Positions 33,404 through 43,073 of a stretch of 45,298 nt of DNA are shown in pieces. Position 1 is the first letter of the stretch. Each line of letters opens with the position of its first letter. Position numbers and translations under genes: made by a program. The notes below the pieces were generated by a model, which had not been told where the DNA came from, searched no databases, and worked only from the letters and a program-made list of their open reading frames with translations. Location of the stretch: positions 1 to 45,298 of the forward strand of contig JBNGIS010020402.1 of assembly GCA_049999725.1 (NCBI GenBank), in the 5' to 3' direction. The stretch comes from Haplomitrium mnioides (lineage: Eukaryota > Marchantiophyta > Haplomitriopsida > Calobryales).

Positions 33404-33422
33404 TGGCGCCGTTGCCGGGGAT
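33404..33422 (+). promoter_or_regulatory. Primer-binding site for tRNA-Asp
   Basis: TGGCGCCGTTGCCGGGGAT is perfectly complementary to the 3' end of plant tRNA-Asp(GTC) as I know it. This primer is common in Athila/Tat-type gypsy elements, which suggests the lineage of its autonomous partner. Confidence 0.85.
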
Positions 33423-34111
33423 CTAATTTCTAGTATTTGCTCTTGAAGTGTATATAGTGTTTATTAGTAATGTTGGGAACCTGTTTTACTCGTCACTATT
33501 AAGTTCTGCTCTTAACATTCTGATGTTGTAGTTTATTTATTTATTTATTTTATTTTATTTTTTTGTTCTGTAATTTTTATTTTTATTTTTTTATGTATAT
33601 ATTTTTTTATGTATGGATAAGTTTAGTAAGGAAAAATGTGAGTGTGTGGAATCTCAAAAGGGAGAGAAGAAAGACTAGAGAGATAGGAGGAGTTCAAATT
33701 GTAGTTTAAAGAAGTTGTAGCTGTTGGTAGCGGAAAAGAACCTAAAGAGGGAAGGGGACGCTCAACCTTCTGGGCCTTAGTTGCCATTAGCTCAGTTTCA
33801 GCGGACAGAAATTACTGCCCATTTTCTGCTCCTGGAGGTATTATTGGTATCAGCTATAGCACAACAAGCTCATGTAGAGGGATATCGAACGAAACTGAAG
33901 TACCAGATTTACAAGGGAAGATCAAAGACAAAGTGACAAAAGGAGGAAGAGGTAATCTTTCCAAAAGATGGCGCCGTTGACAATATGTAAGTAAGTTGAA
34001 GATTGTGACAGGGAAGTGCTACAGAAGTGTGCTAATAGATTGAGAAGTATGTTAATGGATCAAGAGTGAAGCAGTGCTATTGGTGAACGCTTGCGATGAC
34101 ACTGCGCGATT
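33423..34111 (+). other. Short non-coding internal region of the nested element
   Basis: It starts with a T-rich stretch (33,530-33,600). An ATG at 33,613 opens a 21-codon frame (MDKFSKEKCECVESQKGEKK) that may be all that is left of gag. A second partial TGGCGCCGTTG occurs near 33,969. No enzyme domain is seen. Confidence 0.6.
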
Positions 34112-34124
34112 GAGGAGGGGGCTA
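34112..34124 (+). promoter_or_regulatory. Polypurine tract of nested element
   Basis: GAGGAGGGGGCTA directly precedes the LTR start TGTTGGAGC at 34,125. Confidence 0.8.
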
Positions 34125-34235
34125 TGTTGGAGCATAGTTCCTGACAAAAGGTCAGAAACAACTTGAAGGAGGTCTATTCTGAGCAGTGGAGTGAGAGGGA
34201 AGTAGTGAAGCTTTAGTTTTGTGTATAATGAGTGT

Positions 34236-34437
34236 AAATCAACTTCCTCGTCACCTAGCCTTCTCTCCTTTCCAACTACATCCCAAAATTTCCTCACCAA
34301 TACTTATTTACATATTTTTACATTTTACACTCATTATACATAAAACTGAAGCTTCACTACTTCCCTCTCACTCCACTCCTTAGAAGAGACCTCCTTCAAG
34401 CTGTTTCTGACCTTTTGTCAAGAACTATGCTCCCACA
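34236..34437 (-). repeat. Inverted copy of the LTR start
   Basis: Reverse complement of 29,464-29,665 with few differences. It joins the truncated 3' LTR at a shared AAA (34,236-34,238), a microhomology junction. Confidence 0.9.
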
Positions 34438-34442
34438 GGTAG
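34438..34442. repeat. TSD GGTAG, right copy
   Basis: Matches 29,459-29,463 and restores collinearity with the other host LTR (GGTAGG(C/T)TGACCGTCGCGC follows in both). Confidence 0.9.
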
Positions 34443-35894
34443 GTTGACCGTCGCGCAGACTCTTCCTTCCGTGGTTGACCCACTCTTTGCCTGAGGTCTG
34501 ATGAGCCCTTCTTCTGCTGCCACGTGTCCCATAAGCTGCTACGGGGTGCCTAGAGTCGCCACATCCTCCAAAGGATGCCGCCTCGCAAAGAGGTAGGCGA
34601 ACCGTCAACTGATCTCCTTTCGAGGTTGACCCACGGAACCCCCTCATTGATCTACGTTATCCGAGGCCTTCCACGGACTCCCTGCGCTTGCCGAGTAAGA
34701 ACTTGTGCCGATTGTCGCTATTTCATCCTTCCATCAAGAAAAGAACTATGCGCGCCCTTGAGGCTCCCTTCGTTACCTTTTTTGAAGGCTTGATATAGGA
34801 ACTACAAGGCCCTTCGTCCCTTTGTCGAACTTTCAGATGATGCGGTTGAACCCCGTCAAACTTTCGCCCTTGGTCATATTGAAACTGTGTTGAATCACCC
34901 TTTCGGTGCCTGCTTGCTCCTCCGTCGGTTGGACCTGCGTGAAATCCCCTTTCCGGCTCAGCCTTCTTCCCGTTGGGCAGTTGGTGATGGATCACCTTTT
35001 TAGCTTCATCGAAACTCCCCTTCTCGGATCTCCAATAGATCACCCTTCCGGCACCCTTCCGTTCTCCTTCGACCAAATCCGCGAGAGGTCGCTGTTTTGG
35101 GCCCTCTTCCTTGCTGCTCGGTTGGTTTCCTCATGGATCCCTCTTTACCGGGCTCCCCACGTCGTAAGACGGATCGAAACCCCGCTAAGTGGGATCCCCA
35201 CTTAGGAAGGCGTATTTCCACAGGTTCTCGGGCCTCTTGGTGCCGCCACGTCATCCGTGGAATCCTGTGAAGTGCTCCAGAGACGCCACGTTTTCATGGG
35301 ACCTCGCGGGGCCTTCCGGGGACTCCACACTTCGGTCCGGGTTCGCGGACTTGAATGGAAGAGTTCGATCGGTCCTTGCAGAGCGTGCTCCTGCTTGCGG
35401 GATCGAGGCGTCCCTCTTCCCTAGCCTTGCTCACCCTCGTGACGATCTCACCTTCTCATTTTCCTCCTTGACCTTTGCTTCCTGATTTGTGACCATTGCA
35501 AGACCCACGCGATCTGCCTTTCTTCAGAGTGCCTTCGGATTTTGTCGTTGTGGATCCGTTCTTCTTCCTCCTGCGATTGCTTTGCCATAGGTGGCCGCTC
35601 TCTTCCTTCTCCCTTGGCTTCGATTCCCGCATCCCCTTCTTACACACGGGCTCTTATTGGCCTGCTTTGAATTTCGAAAGGTGGCCCCTCCTCTGGCTGG
35701 CGATCCTGGTTCCTTCCTCCTCTCTTCCGCCATGATCATGTTTCCCTCCTAGAACTCATGCGCCCTGCTCTTAGTAGCTATTTGAGGGTACTTTGTGGCT
35801 CTGGAGAGGCCCTCACACTTGCCAAGGCTTATTGTGTCGTGGATGCTTCTGACTTCGTGAATTTTCCTTGAGTGCTCCAAAGCATCGGTTGACA

Positions 35895-35899
35895 GCTTC
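35895..35899. repeat. TSD GCTTC, right copy
   Basis: Matches 21,326-21,330 across the 14.6-kb element. Confidence 0.85.
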
Positions 35900-36530
35900 T
35901 TGTAAACAAGACATTCGAAGTGTATCATCTTGCGGAACATATATTTGATGGCATCGATAGAGAATACCATCTTGAATGGAGAAAAACTGACACTTACTAC
36001 CTTTGACGGCCAATGGTGCCCAAGCAAGACTAAAAAAGCATCTTCTTGTAGCTTTTGGCAATAATTGTAGTTGCCTCATCCAAGTGTAATATACTAATGT
36101 TAACTGCCTCCATTGTATTCACTCAATGATCCAACCTCCTTGAAAATGCATCAAGAATGGTGTGGAACCTTCCAGGCTTGTATTCTAGCTTGATATCAAA
36201 GAGTTGCAATTGATCCTTCCATCGGTGATGGCGACTTGTCGTATTTTCCAAATAGATTACTTGTAATAATAGCTTTTGTACTACACACATAAGTATAGGT
36301 CTTCTCAAAAGATAGTGTCTCCACAATTTTGTAACATAAGCCATTGCCAATTGCTCTCAATCCCTTGTAGAATAGTTTCTCTCCACCGCATTTAATCAAC
36401 ATGACATAAAGGCAATTGAATGAAGTTCATCATCAAATCCTTGCTACAAAACTACTCCAATAGCAAAATTAGAAGCATTAAAATCAACTATACAACGTGC
36501 ATTTGGATCATATGGCTATAGAAATAGCCC
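35900..36530 (-). pseudogene. Old Ty3/gypsy RNase H and integrase start
   Basis: Minus-strand pieces: an RNase H start (VDFNASNFAIGVVL) near 36,450-36,490, the conserved GLRAIGNGLCYKIVETLSF and EYKPGRFHTILDAFSRRL of gypsy RNase H at 36,120-36,380, then the integrase start (DGILYR, QIYVPQDDTLR) at 35,910-36,000. It is the 5' partner of 21,111-21,325. Frameshifts and the missing RT show it was already decayed or was degraded later. Confidence 0.85.
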
Positions 36531-36811
36531 AGGTTGTGCTTCAATTATTCAAGCTCAATTAGGACAACTAAAGCTAACTCAAGCTTGAATAGCTGAAGCC
36601 CATGCCTGCATGGACAACTAAAGTAATCTAGGACTGTTGAGTAATCGGAAGTAGGGAATGCAGAAGGTCCTTTGCTAATTTTCAAAAAAACCAAATCATT
36701 TTGTTCAAAATCCATTTTACGCACCAAATTGAATTGTGATGAAAAACTTTAAATGGATTGGGAGTGCAACAAGTTGAAACTTAAGCAAATAAAACTTTGT
36801 GAAGAAAATAC
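36531..36811. other. Probable left end of the transposase-methylase element
   Basis: Gypsy similarity stops near 36,530 and the methylase gene ends at 36,833, so the element border should lie here. TATTCAAGCT (36,546-36,555) and AGCTTGAATA (36,582-36,591) form a 10-base inverted repeat, and GGACAACTAAAG occurs twice (36,562 and 36,610). No defined terminal inverted repeat can be proved because the other end is outside the window. Confidence 0.4.
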
Positions 36812-36817
36812 TTTATT
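36812..36817 (-). terminator. Poly(A) signal of the methylase gene
   Basis: AATAAA on the minus strand, about 16 bases past the TGA stop at 36,833-36,835, with further A/T-rich sequence after it. Confidence 0.6.
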
Positions 36818-37546
36818 AATAAAACAATTTCTTCAAACAGATGCTACGGCTCTATCCTCTTTGAGAGGAATTGTCTCATTTAAATCTAGTGGATGAGCAT
36901 CTGCAACCACTAGAGAGTCATGTTGAGACTTTCCAATCCCAAAGATGGCAACAAAATCACCAGTAGTACCTGTAGTACCAGGAGGAACGGGTTCCTTGTG
37001 GTATGTATACACTCTCTGTGACTCTGTTACATTGGATGGCAAGGAAGCCATTGTCAAAACTCTCTGAGGAATGTAGATAGATTGACATCTATCATATTCC
37101 ATAGCGATGTAGTTTTGCATCAGCTTTAAAGCACAGACAATGCATGTGTCTGACCTAGAGAAAAGATCTAAGATCCAATCTTGCTCTGTTGACAAATGGT
37201 CGATAAAAATTTTGTAAAGAGCTTGCGGCTTTTGATAAACATTCACAAGAGCATCAAGTCTTGGATGTTTAAGTTTCACCAAAACTGCATCAAAACTAAA
37301 AACACTGCACATTATTTCCCGAGGTAGCCCAATCGCAGAAGCAAGCTGCAAATTAAAAAGCTTAATGCTCTTCTTTCCTTTCTTTGTCCAGTAGCTCACA
37401 TTCCAATATTCATGGGCATGTGCGATTTTAGGACCATTGGAATTATGAATGTTGCTCTTGTCACTGTAATGAGAAAAGCAAACAAATCAAACACTTTAAA
37501 CAAAGTGCAGGAAAACTAAACCAAAAAAAATCAAAGAAGAACTTAC

Positions 37547-38103
37547 CAAATGTCGTGGTCGATGGCACAACATACTTCCAAAAGGGCATCCTCGACGATG
37601 CCAAATTGTTGAGACGAATGTATAATTACAAATGACCAAAATTTCGATGTTGTGACTGCCGTAAAAGATGAAACCATGTAAAAAATGTCATCTTTGGAAA
37701 AAGGTTCAGAATCGTCATGCTTGCATTCCTTAAGGTTGTAACCATAAGGAATATCTGCAATCGCCAAAGTGAAACACCTAGGTTTCACAAATCCCTTCAA
37801 TTGAGGAGCATTGGCCTCCACGTGGACTTGGTAAAATGCCACATTGAGACCATTGACATAGGACATTAAGTCCTCGTCCTCCTCTCTCACAACTCCATTA
37901 GTTGGAAGAGATGCAGCATCGCTTTGCTGCCTTGATTTCCACTCTCTAGCTTTTTGGCAATGAAGCAGAAAAGCTAGAGGATAGGAAAAAAATGTGGGAG
38001 CTTGGTCTTGATCTTTTAGGGCTTCTTCAACCCTTGATCTTTTCTGGCCTTTGGTAGTTGCAGTCAATTTTTTAGCAAGTTGACGTTTGAACGTTTTGTC
38101 TCC
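37547..38103 (-). pseudogene. Methyltransferase exon 3, motif IV
   Basis: Open throughout. It starts after TGTGTAG with GDKTFKRQLAKKL and ends in phase 2 at a GTAAGT donor. The catalytic DIPYG motif is followed by PFSKDDI, as in many N4/N6 methylases, where a PW or PF and an acidic residue follow the DPPY loop. This is the best-preserved exon. Confidence 0.75.
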
Positions 38104-38225
38104 CTACACACAACAAAAATGGAAAAATATAAGAAGAGACAAAAAAGAAATTAAAGATTAGAGAGAGAAAGACAATTTGAACAAAGGCCATGGACTTAAA
38201 AATATAATGGACATTGAATTCCAAA

Positions 38226-38705
38226 CGAGCATGGACTAAGAAGTCCATGCGCGTTTGGACAGAGAAGTCTGTGCGTGCATGGACTAATTAGTCCAGACGC
38301 TCATGGACTTCACAAGGGCTGTGAAGTCCATTCGGGCATGAACTACAAAGTCTTTGCGGGCTTGGACTAAGAAGTCTATGCACGCATGGACTTCTTAGTC
38401 CTTGAAAGTGCTTGGACTAATTAGTCCATGCGCGCATTGACTTCAAAGTCCAGGCACGCATGGACATTGCATTCCAAGCGAGCATGTACTTGTAAAGCAA
38501 GCCACGCCTAGAGGTTCAAGTAATCTAGTGCCAAGAATTGGAAGTCCATGTGCGTATGGACCTCCAAGTCGGGCGTGCTTGGACTCTAAGGTCTAAGCGG
38601 GAAGGACTGTCCAGTCCATGCTTGCATGGACTGTAAAGTCCTAGTGAGCAAGGATTGTGAAGTCTTTGCGAGTATGGACTGTGAAGTCCATGTGTGCAGT
38701 CGATG
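38226..38705. repeat. 24-base self-complementary minisatellite, intron 3
   Basis: Degenerate tandem units such as GCATGGACTAAGAAGTCCATGCGC, in which GCATGGACT pairs with AGTCCATGC. The array fills most of the intron between the exons at 38,809 and 38,103. Confidence 0.85.
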
Positions 38706-39076
38706 CGCACAAAGGCTCAAAATGATTTTTATCATACTCAAAGACAATTTACAATAAATTCAATAAAACTCTAAAAAAAATAAATGTACAGTGAAAAAAC
38801 AAACTTACCAAAAGATTCTCAAAACTTAAATAAAATGCAGCCATCTTGGACTCCTCAGTGTGGAGAGGGCACTCCTCTCTTGCTTTCTCCCAGTTGCTGC
38901 ACCAAACTTCTGAACAAAAACGTTTCACCATCACTGCCAAAATGTTTTGTCTCTCTACCTCTCGAGACATTTCCTCCATTGAAAGCTCTTTGGCTTCAAC
39001 ACATTTCAAAACTGAAATTTTTACTTCATCAAGAAGACCTTGAAGGGACGTCCAAGATGTCCACTTCATGTCCTCC

Positions 39077-39324
39077 ATTCTGAGAGATCCCTTGGCCTTT
39101 GGCTTCTGGCCATTTACAGTATTTTTCTCCTTTATCAAAAATATGCTTTGCTATAGATCCCAAAGCTCACCACTTTGGAATGCAAGCTGGAACCAGTTCC
39201 ATTCTGAGAGATCTCTTGGCCTTTAGCTTCTGACCATTTATAGTATTTTTCTCCTGTATCGAAAATATGCTCTGTTATAGATCCTTGAGCTCACCACTTT
39301 GGAATGCAAGTTGGAACCAGTTAT
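39077..39324. repeat. 124-base tandem duplication in exon 2
   Basis: The block starting ATTCTGAGAGATC(C/T)CTTGG and ending in TTGGAACCAGTT occurs at 39,077 and 39,201. It duplicates the coding stretch for NWFQLAFQSGEL and the following residues; 124 is not a multiple of three, so it shifts the frame. Confidence 0.8.
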
Positions 39325-39979
39325 CTTGAGAAGTGACTATCTTCTCAAGTGTAGACTTGGGCTTGATCTCCAAGGTTTCCAACACCAATTCTCTTTTCAA
39401 TTTCTGGGATGATACTATCCCACTCTCCATTAACCTTTGATGCCAATATTCAACCTTTTGAATTGAGGTCATTTCTAGCCTGTACCTTTGGTCGCAGTTG
39501 TTATCAATTGCAAAAATACAGGCATTTGTTGGTGTAAGGCCCATGTAAACATAATAGTTACAGAGCGAAAGCATTGGATTCTTTGCTCTGTATTTTGTTA
39601 TTAGAAGCTACCTTGCTGTAGCAATGTAATTGCCTCCAGCAATCTCGTAGTGATATTTGTCAAGGTTTTGAATGTCAAACTTTGACTTATTCTTCAACCC
39701 GCATTTCAAGTCAACAACAACGACAAAGAAACTATGCACATATTTGTTTGTCAGCATTCTCTGCACCAAAAGCTCAACAAAATCTTCATTCAACCTTCTT
39801 ATTTGGAAAGGCCCCCATTTGTCCATTCCAAGTTTAAGCAGATTCAAGTTCTCTACACAAATAGTGATTGTTTCTTCGCGGACTCTGCATCGTTGGATTG
39901 TAAACTCCCTTATTTTGTTTTTATCTTTGTCAAATACTATTTGAGGGTCCACTTGCTCCCGTTCTTGGAAAGTTTGCAA
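39275..39979 (-). pseudogene. ParB-like domain of the methylase gene
   Basis: The two halves are separated by one TAG at about 39,608-39,610 (CAG-to-TAG type). The order is a helix with RRLNEDFVELLVQRML, a strand FFVVVV, the YxIAGGNxxxxAR motif that resembles the ParB/sulfiredoxin phosphate-binding box (VxxGNHRLxAAK), and then a VYMGLT segment with an NN pair. The ParB-like call is by eye from this pattern; the fold should be tested. Confidence 0.55.
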
Positions 39980-40468
39980 CCCCTTGTATGCTGGCCTTTT
40001 TACTCTAGACGTTGGAGCCCAAATTGGCTCCTACTCTATTTCTTGCCCCGAGCTACTTGATGTTGAAGACAAAGAGGAAACTGAAGATGACCTTGATGGA
40101 GATTTGGAGGGGGCTGGTTCCTCCTCAATAACAGGCACTGGAACAATCTTTCTCTTCTGAACCGTCTGTTCCTTCTTTTTGAGAGCCTCAACTGGCTCCA
40201 CCTCCTTTCTTTTTTTTTGGGGGGTAGAAGAGACACTGGATGCATTGAAAATGTTGCCGCACTCAGATGTGGCACTAGTTGTTGAATATTAATGCCTTGC
40301 TTGGGCTTCAAAATTTTGGTTTGGGTAGCCAACTTGATAAAATGACGTTCGACGCGCTTTGCATCTTTGTAGGAATCCACAAAATTCGCTAGAAACTGAG
40401 TAAACTAAAAAAAAGCAAAAAACAATTAAGAACAAGTACAAGTGTTTAGAGAAAGAAAAAAGACAATG

Positions 40469-40912
40469 CAGTCCATGCGCACATGGACTCCAAGGTCCAT
40501 GCAAACATAGACTCCAAGAACCATGCGGGAATAGACTCGGGACTCCATGCGCGCATGGAGTTCAAGGTCTACTAGCGCAAAGACTCCCTGGTCAATGGGC
40601 GCTGGACAGGGGGAGTCCACTCACACAAGGACTTGGAAGTCCATACGCGCATGGACTTTAAGATCCAAACGGGCAACGACCAAGGAATCATTATGCGACT
40701 AGATCTAGGATTTCATCCGTGCATGGACTCGAAACTCCATGCACACATGGACTTTGGACTCCATGCACACATGGACTCGTGACTCCCTACGCGCATGGAC
40801 TCCCTGGTCTAAGCGCGATCAGACTCCCTGGTCCAAGTGCCTAAGGACTTCCAAGCCTATGCGGGCATGGACTTTGGGTCTCCAGACGCGCTTGGACTTG
40901 GGAGTTCCGAGT
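40469..40912. repeat. 24-base self-complementary minisatellite, intron 1
   Basis: Same family as in intron 3. Clear units GACTCCATGCACACATGGACTTTG and neighbours near 40,735-40,800, with a near-perfect palindrome CTCCATGCGCGCATGGAG at 40,541-40,558. Confidence 0.85.
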
Positions 40913-41490
40913 TAGTACAAAAGGAAACAAATGAGGGTTTCAAGAATTTACCTTGCCATCTTCCTTTGCCGCCTGAAGATGCTTGACAAAAATGTCTATC
41001 TCCTTCATCTCGAAAAAAGCAAATCGTTTGCAATTTGCAGTGTAAAGGGTAATGCCATCTTGTGATTGCACAAGCAGCCTGATGCTGGCTTTCTTGCCTT
41101 CTTGAATCATCGTGATTTGAACCACAACACCCAAATTGAATTTCTCACCTTCCCCAACAAAAAGGTAGAGGTGTTGATCGGGGTCTTTCAAGGAACAACA
41201 ATTTACAAGCCAATCCCACTCTAGTTTTTCATTCTCTAGAGCTTTGATGACATCCGAATACCTGTAAGGCTTTGTTTGAGCAAGTTTGGAAGCATTTCCT
41301 TGAGATGCCATTTTCAATATGGTAGAAACAGGTAGAATTGGAGGCAAAAAATCCAATGAACAAAAGTGAAAAAAAACTCAAAAGGCTGGAAAGGGTGAAA
41401 AAGCAAGTAAATGCAAAAATAGCGATGACAAGAAAACAAAAACCAGAAAGTGAACTCACAATAATGGAAAGAAACTTTCTATTAACGCTT

Positions 41491-41498
41491 CTTTTATA
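41491..41498 (-). promoter_or_regulatory. TATA box of the methylase gene
   Basis: TATAAAAG on the minus strand, about 180 bases before the ATG at 41,311. Confidence 0.6.
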
Positions 41499-41593
41499 GC
41501 TAAATTTCAAAAAATGCCTTTTCTCACCAAAAATTGATTCGCGGAGCTCTTGACACGTAGGTTTGCGTGGTGCAAAAAAAACATTAGACTAAG

Positions 41594-41602
41594 TATATAA
41601 AA
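41594..41602 (+). promoter_or_regulatory. TATA box of the transposase gene
   Basis: TATATAAAA on the plus strand, about 175 bases before the ATG at 41,776 and roughly 95 bases from the opposing TATA box. Together they form a compact divergent promoter. Confidence 0.6.
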
Positions 41603-41984
41603 CATCATTTGTTGTCATCCTTCCAATTTTTTTTTCATTTTCTTCACAAAAGTTTCCATTTTTGTCGTTTTGCAAATATTTCTTGAGAAACACACCTTTT
41701 AGGTGGGCCGTAAGAGGTTCATAATATTTGTTAAAATAGTTTCTTGAAATACTTAATTTCTAGTGATCCTTTTCAATGGCTGGAGCTTTGAAAGACAAGA
41801 AGAGGTTAGAATTTTAAGATTCATCTTCACAAAAAAGTGTTACTTTTGACAAGCAAGTTGAGATTTGTTCAAAACGCAATTATTTGGAGGTAAGCGATGG
41901 AGTACCAAAAGCATCAAGTATGATGGCAAGTATATTAGAGAAAAATATGGCTTCTGTTGAATCAAAAAGCTCTGCCCAAAAAGA

Positions 41985-42110
41985 TCGAGAAGGTGAACTC
42001 CATGTGCGTATAGGATCAAAGACTGAACTCTATGTGCGCATAGGGTCAAGAAGTGAATCCAATGCGAGCATAGAATTAGCGACTGAACAACTTGCATGCA
42101 AAGGATCAAA
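41985..42110 (+). repeat. 33-base coding repeat related to the palindromic minisatellite
   Basis: GGTGAACTCCATGTGCGTAT, then AGGATCAAAGACTGAACTCT and following units, repeat with a 33-base period inside transposase exon 1 and encode (E/S)LxVRIGSxxE-like units. The TCCATGTGCGTATAGGA core resembles the intronic 24-base palindromes. Confidence 0.7.
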
Positions 42111-43073
42111 GAGGGAACCTAGTGCTCACAAAGAATTAAAGAAAAAAACTTCATCCAACACAAGATCTTTGTTACCTTTCAAACGGTCGAAGTTGAATCT
42201 TTCTTCTGAGTATTCCAATAGATCAGCAAAAAAAGGTTCAACACAAAAATTCTAGATGGTTGTAGACCTTTCTTTGTCCTCATCTAATGGAGACCTTGAT
42301 GTTCATGATCAAAGTGTGTTTGTTCAAAACATAACAAGCATACAATCTTTGGATAGTTTTAATTTTGGAGATGAACCCCTGTTCTCGATAGCACCACTCA
42401 AACAACAAGTGATTTCGTTTCAAGTTGCACCTCGCAAGGAGATTGGGACATCTTAAACAAACCGAATTCATTTGGGGGAGTCTTCAGTTGACAATTTGGG
42501 AAATGATTCTAGCAAAGAGTCTCAATCAATCAACATTTCTTTGGAGTTATTGCCAATGACATCGATTTTGTTACAAAAGACATTTCCTTCTAGTCGACAT
42601 GTTGATCAAGATTTTGTTTCAGAATGGTGCAGTTCTCCCAATCCTCAAGAAAAACCTCATCTCTCGAAAACATTTTGCGATGGAACAAATAGTGTTTACG
42701 ATGATGATCAAGATCTTCAGGATGAATTATCTTCTATCGTTGGATTTGCCTTTGGACCAAATTGTCAAGCACAACATAAGAATTCTTTGTCTAAACCAAA
42801 ACCCAAACAGGTAAACACCTTATGTGAAAATTTTTTGCAGAAATTCCATCAAGACGAGAGCTTTGTAAAGAAAAAGCTCGATCCAATGTCAATTTCTAAA
42901 TTGAAGAGAATTTCTTGTTGTCAAAATAATTACTTGTCGTTGTGCAAGACAGATTTTTGGAAAACTGTGAGAGAAACGTACTTTCGACAAAGCATGAAGA
43001 ATTGAGATATCACACTACAGTGGAGAATACCAAGAAAAGACTCTAATATTGACAATCGGTAAGAGTCCGACAA

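Larger units (their letters stand above)
29464..34437 (+). mobile_element. LARD-like LTR element with inverted 3' end
   Basis: 4,974-base plus-strand insertion bounded by GGTAG. It has a 5' LTR of about 3.9 kb (29,464-33,394), a perfect 19-base tRNA-Asp primer site, only about 730 bases of internal sequence, a polypurine tract, about 114 bases of 3' LTR start (34,125-34,238), and then the first 202 bases of the LTR in inverted orientation (34,236-34,437). Both outer ends are therefore the same U3 terminus (TGTnGGAGC). It encodes no enzyme and must have been mobilised in trans. Confidence 0.85.
21331..35894 (-). mobile_element. Gag-protease-only LTR element with 3.3-kb LTRs
   Basis: Complete minus-strand LTR retrotransposon bounded by a 5-base duplication (GCTTC). 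The LTRs are 21,331-24,639 and 27,609-35,894 (the latter about 3.3 kb after removing a nested insertion). Ends are TGTCAACC and GGGAGCGACA in element orientation (the 3' LTR terminal CA has mutated to TA). The internal region of 2.97 kb has a primer site, gag, protease and polypurine tract but no reverse transcriptase, RNase H or integrase. It resembles TR-GAG/LARD-type non-autonomous elements, here with a protease as well. The two LTRs differ by about a dozen bases, mostly transitions, in a ~150-base sample read by eye (22,921-23,070 against 29,205-29,360). Confidence 0.9.
27609..35894 (-). repeat. 5' LTR of the gag-protease element, split by insertion
   Basis: Collinear with 21,331-24,639 up to 29,463, then interrupted by the 29,464-34,437 element, resuming at 34,438-35,894. 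A C-run at about 28,518-28,538 is expanded compared with the other LTR (near 22,238). Confidence 0.9.
36833..41311 (-). pseudogene. ParB-like plus N6/N4 DNA methyltransferase gene, decayed
   Basis: Four exons with GT-AG borders and matching phases: 41,311-40,952, 40,395-38,809, 38,103-37,547 and 37,462-36,833. Exon 1 encodes an unrecognised N-terminal part. Exon 2 holds a Ser/Lys-rich linker, then a ParB-like domain (IRRLNEDFVELLVQRM, YEIAGGNYIATAR, an NN motif after GLTPTNACIFAI). Exons 3-4 form a beta-class methyltransferase: ADIPYG at 37,741-37,758 is motif IV (D-x-P-Y), and DLFSRSDT at 37,145-37,168 aligns with motif I DLFSGSGT, both Gly codons changed by G-to-A; then YIAMEYD. In-frame stops in exon 2 (for example after QEIE, ATAR and GELWDL) and one frameshift near 40,285 break it. 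Target base and activity are unknown; introns show long residence in a eukaryote. Confidence 0.7.

Noticed and set aside
29464-34437. DNA transposon with 202-base terminal inverted repeats
   Set aside because: The primer site, polypurine tract and a directly repeated LTR start inside the right end fit an aberrant LTR retrotransposon better. The inverted repeat is limited to U3.
36833-37399. MT-A70-type RNA or DNA adenine methylase
   Set aside because: The motif order IV then I with DIPYG and DLFSxS fits the N6_N4 beta class; the MT-A70 DPPW motif is absent.
36833-41311. Bacterial contamination or recent bacterial transfer
   Set aside because: GT-AG introns with matching phases, a poly(A) signal and flanking plant retrotransposons show a resident eukaryotic gene.
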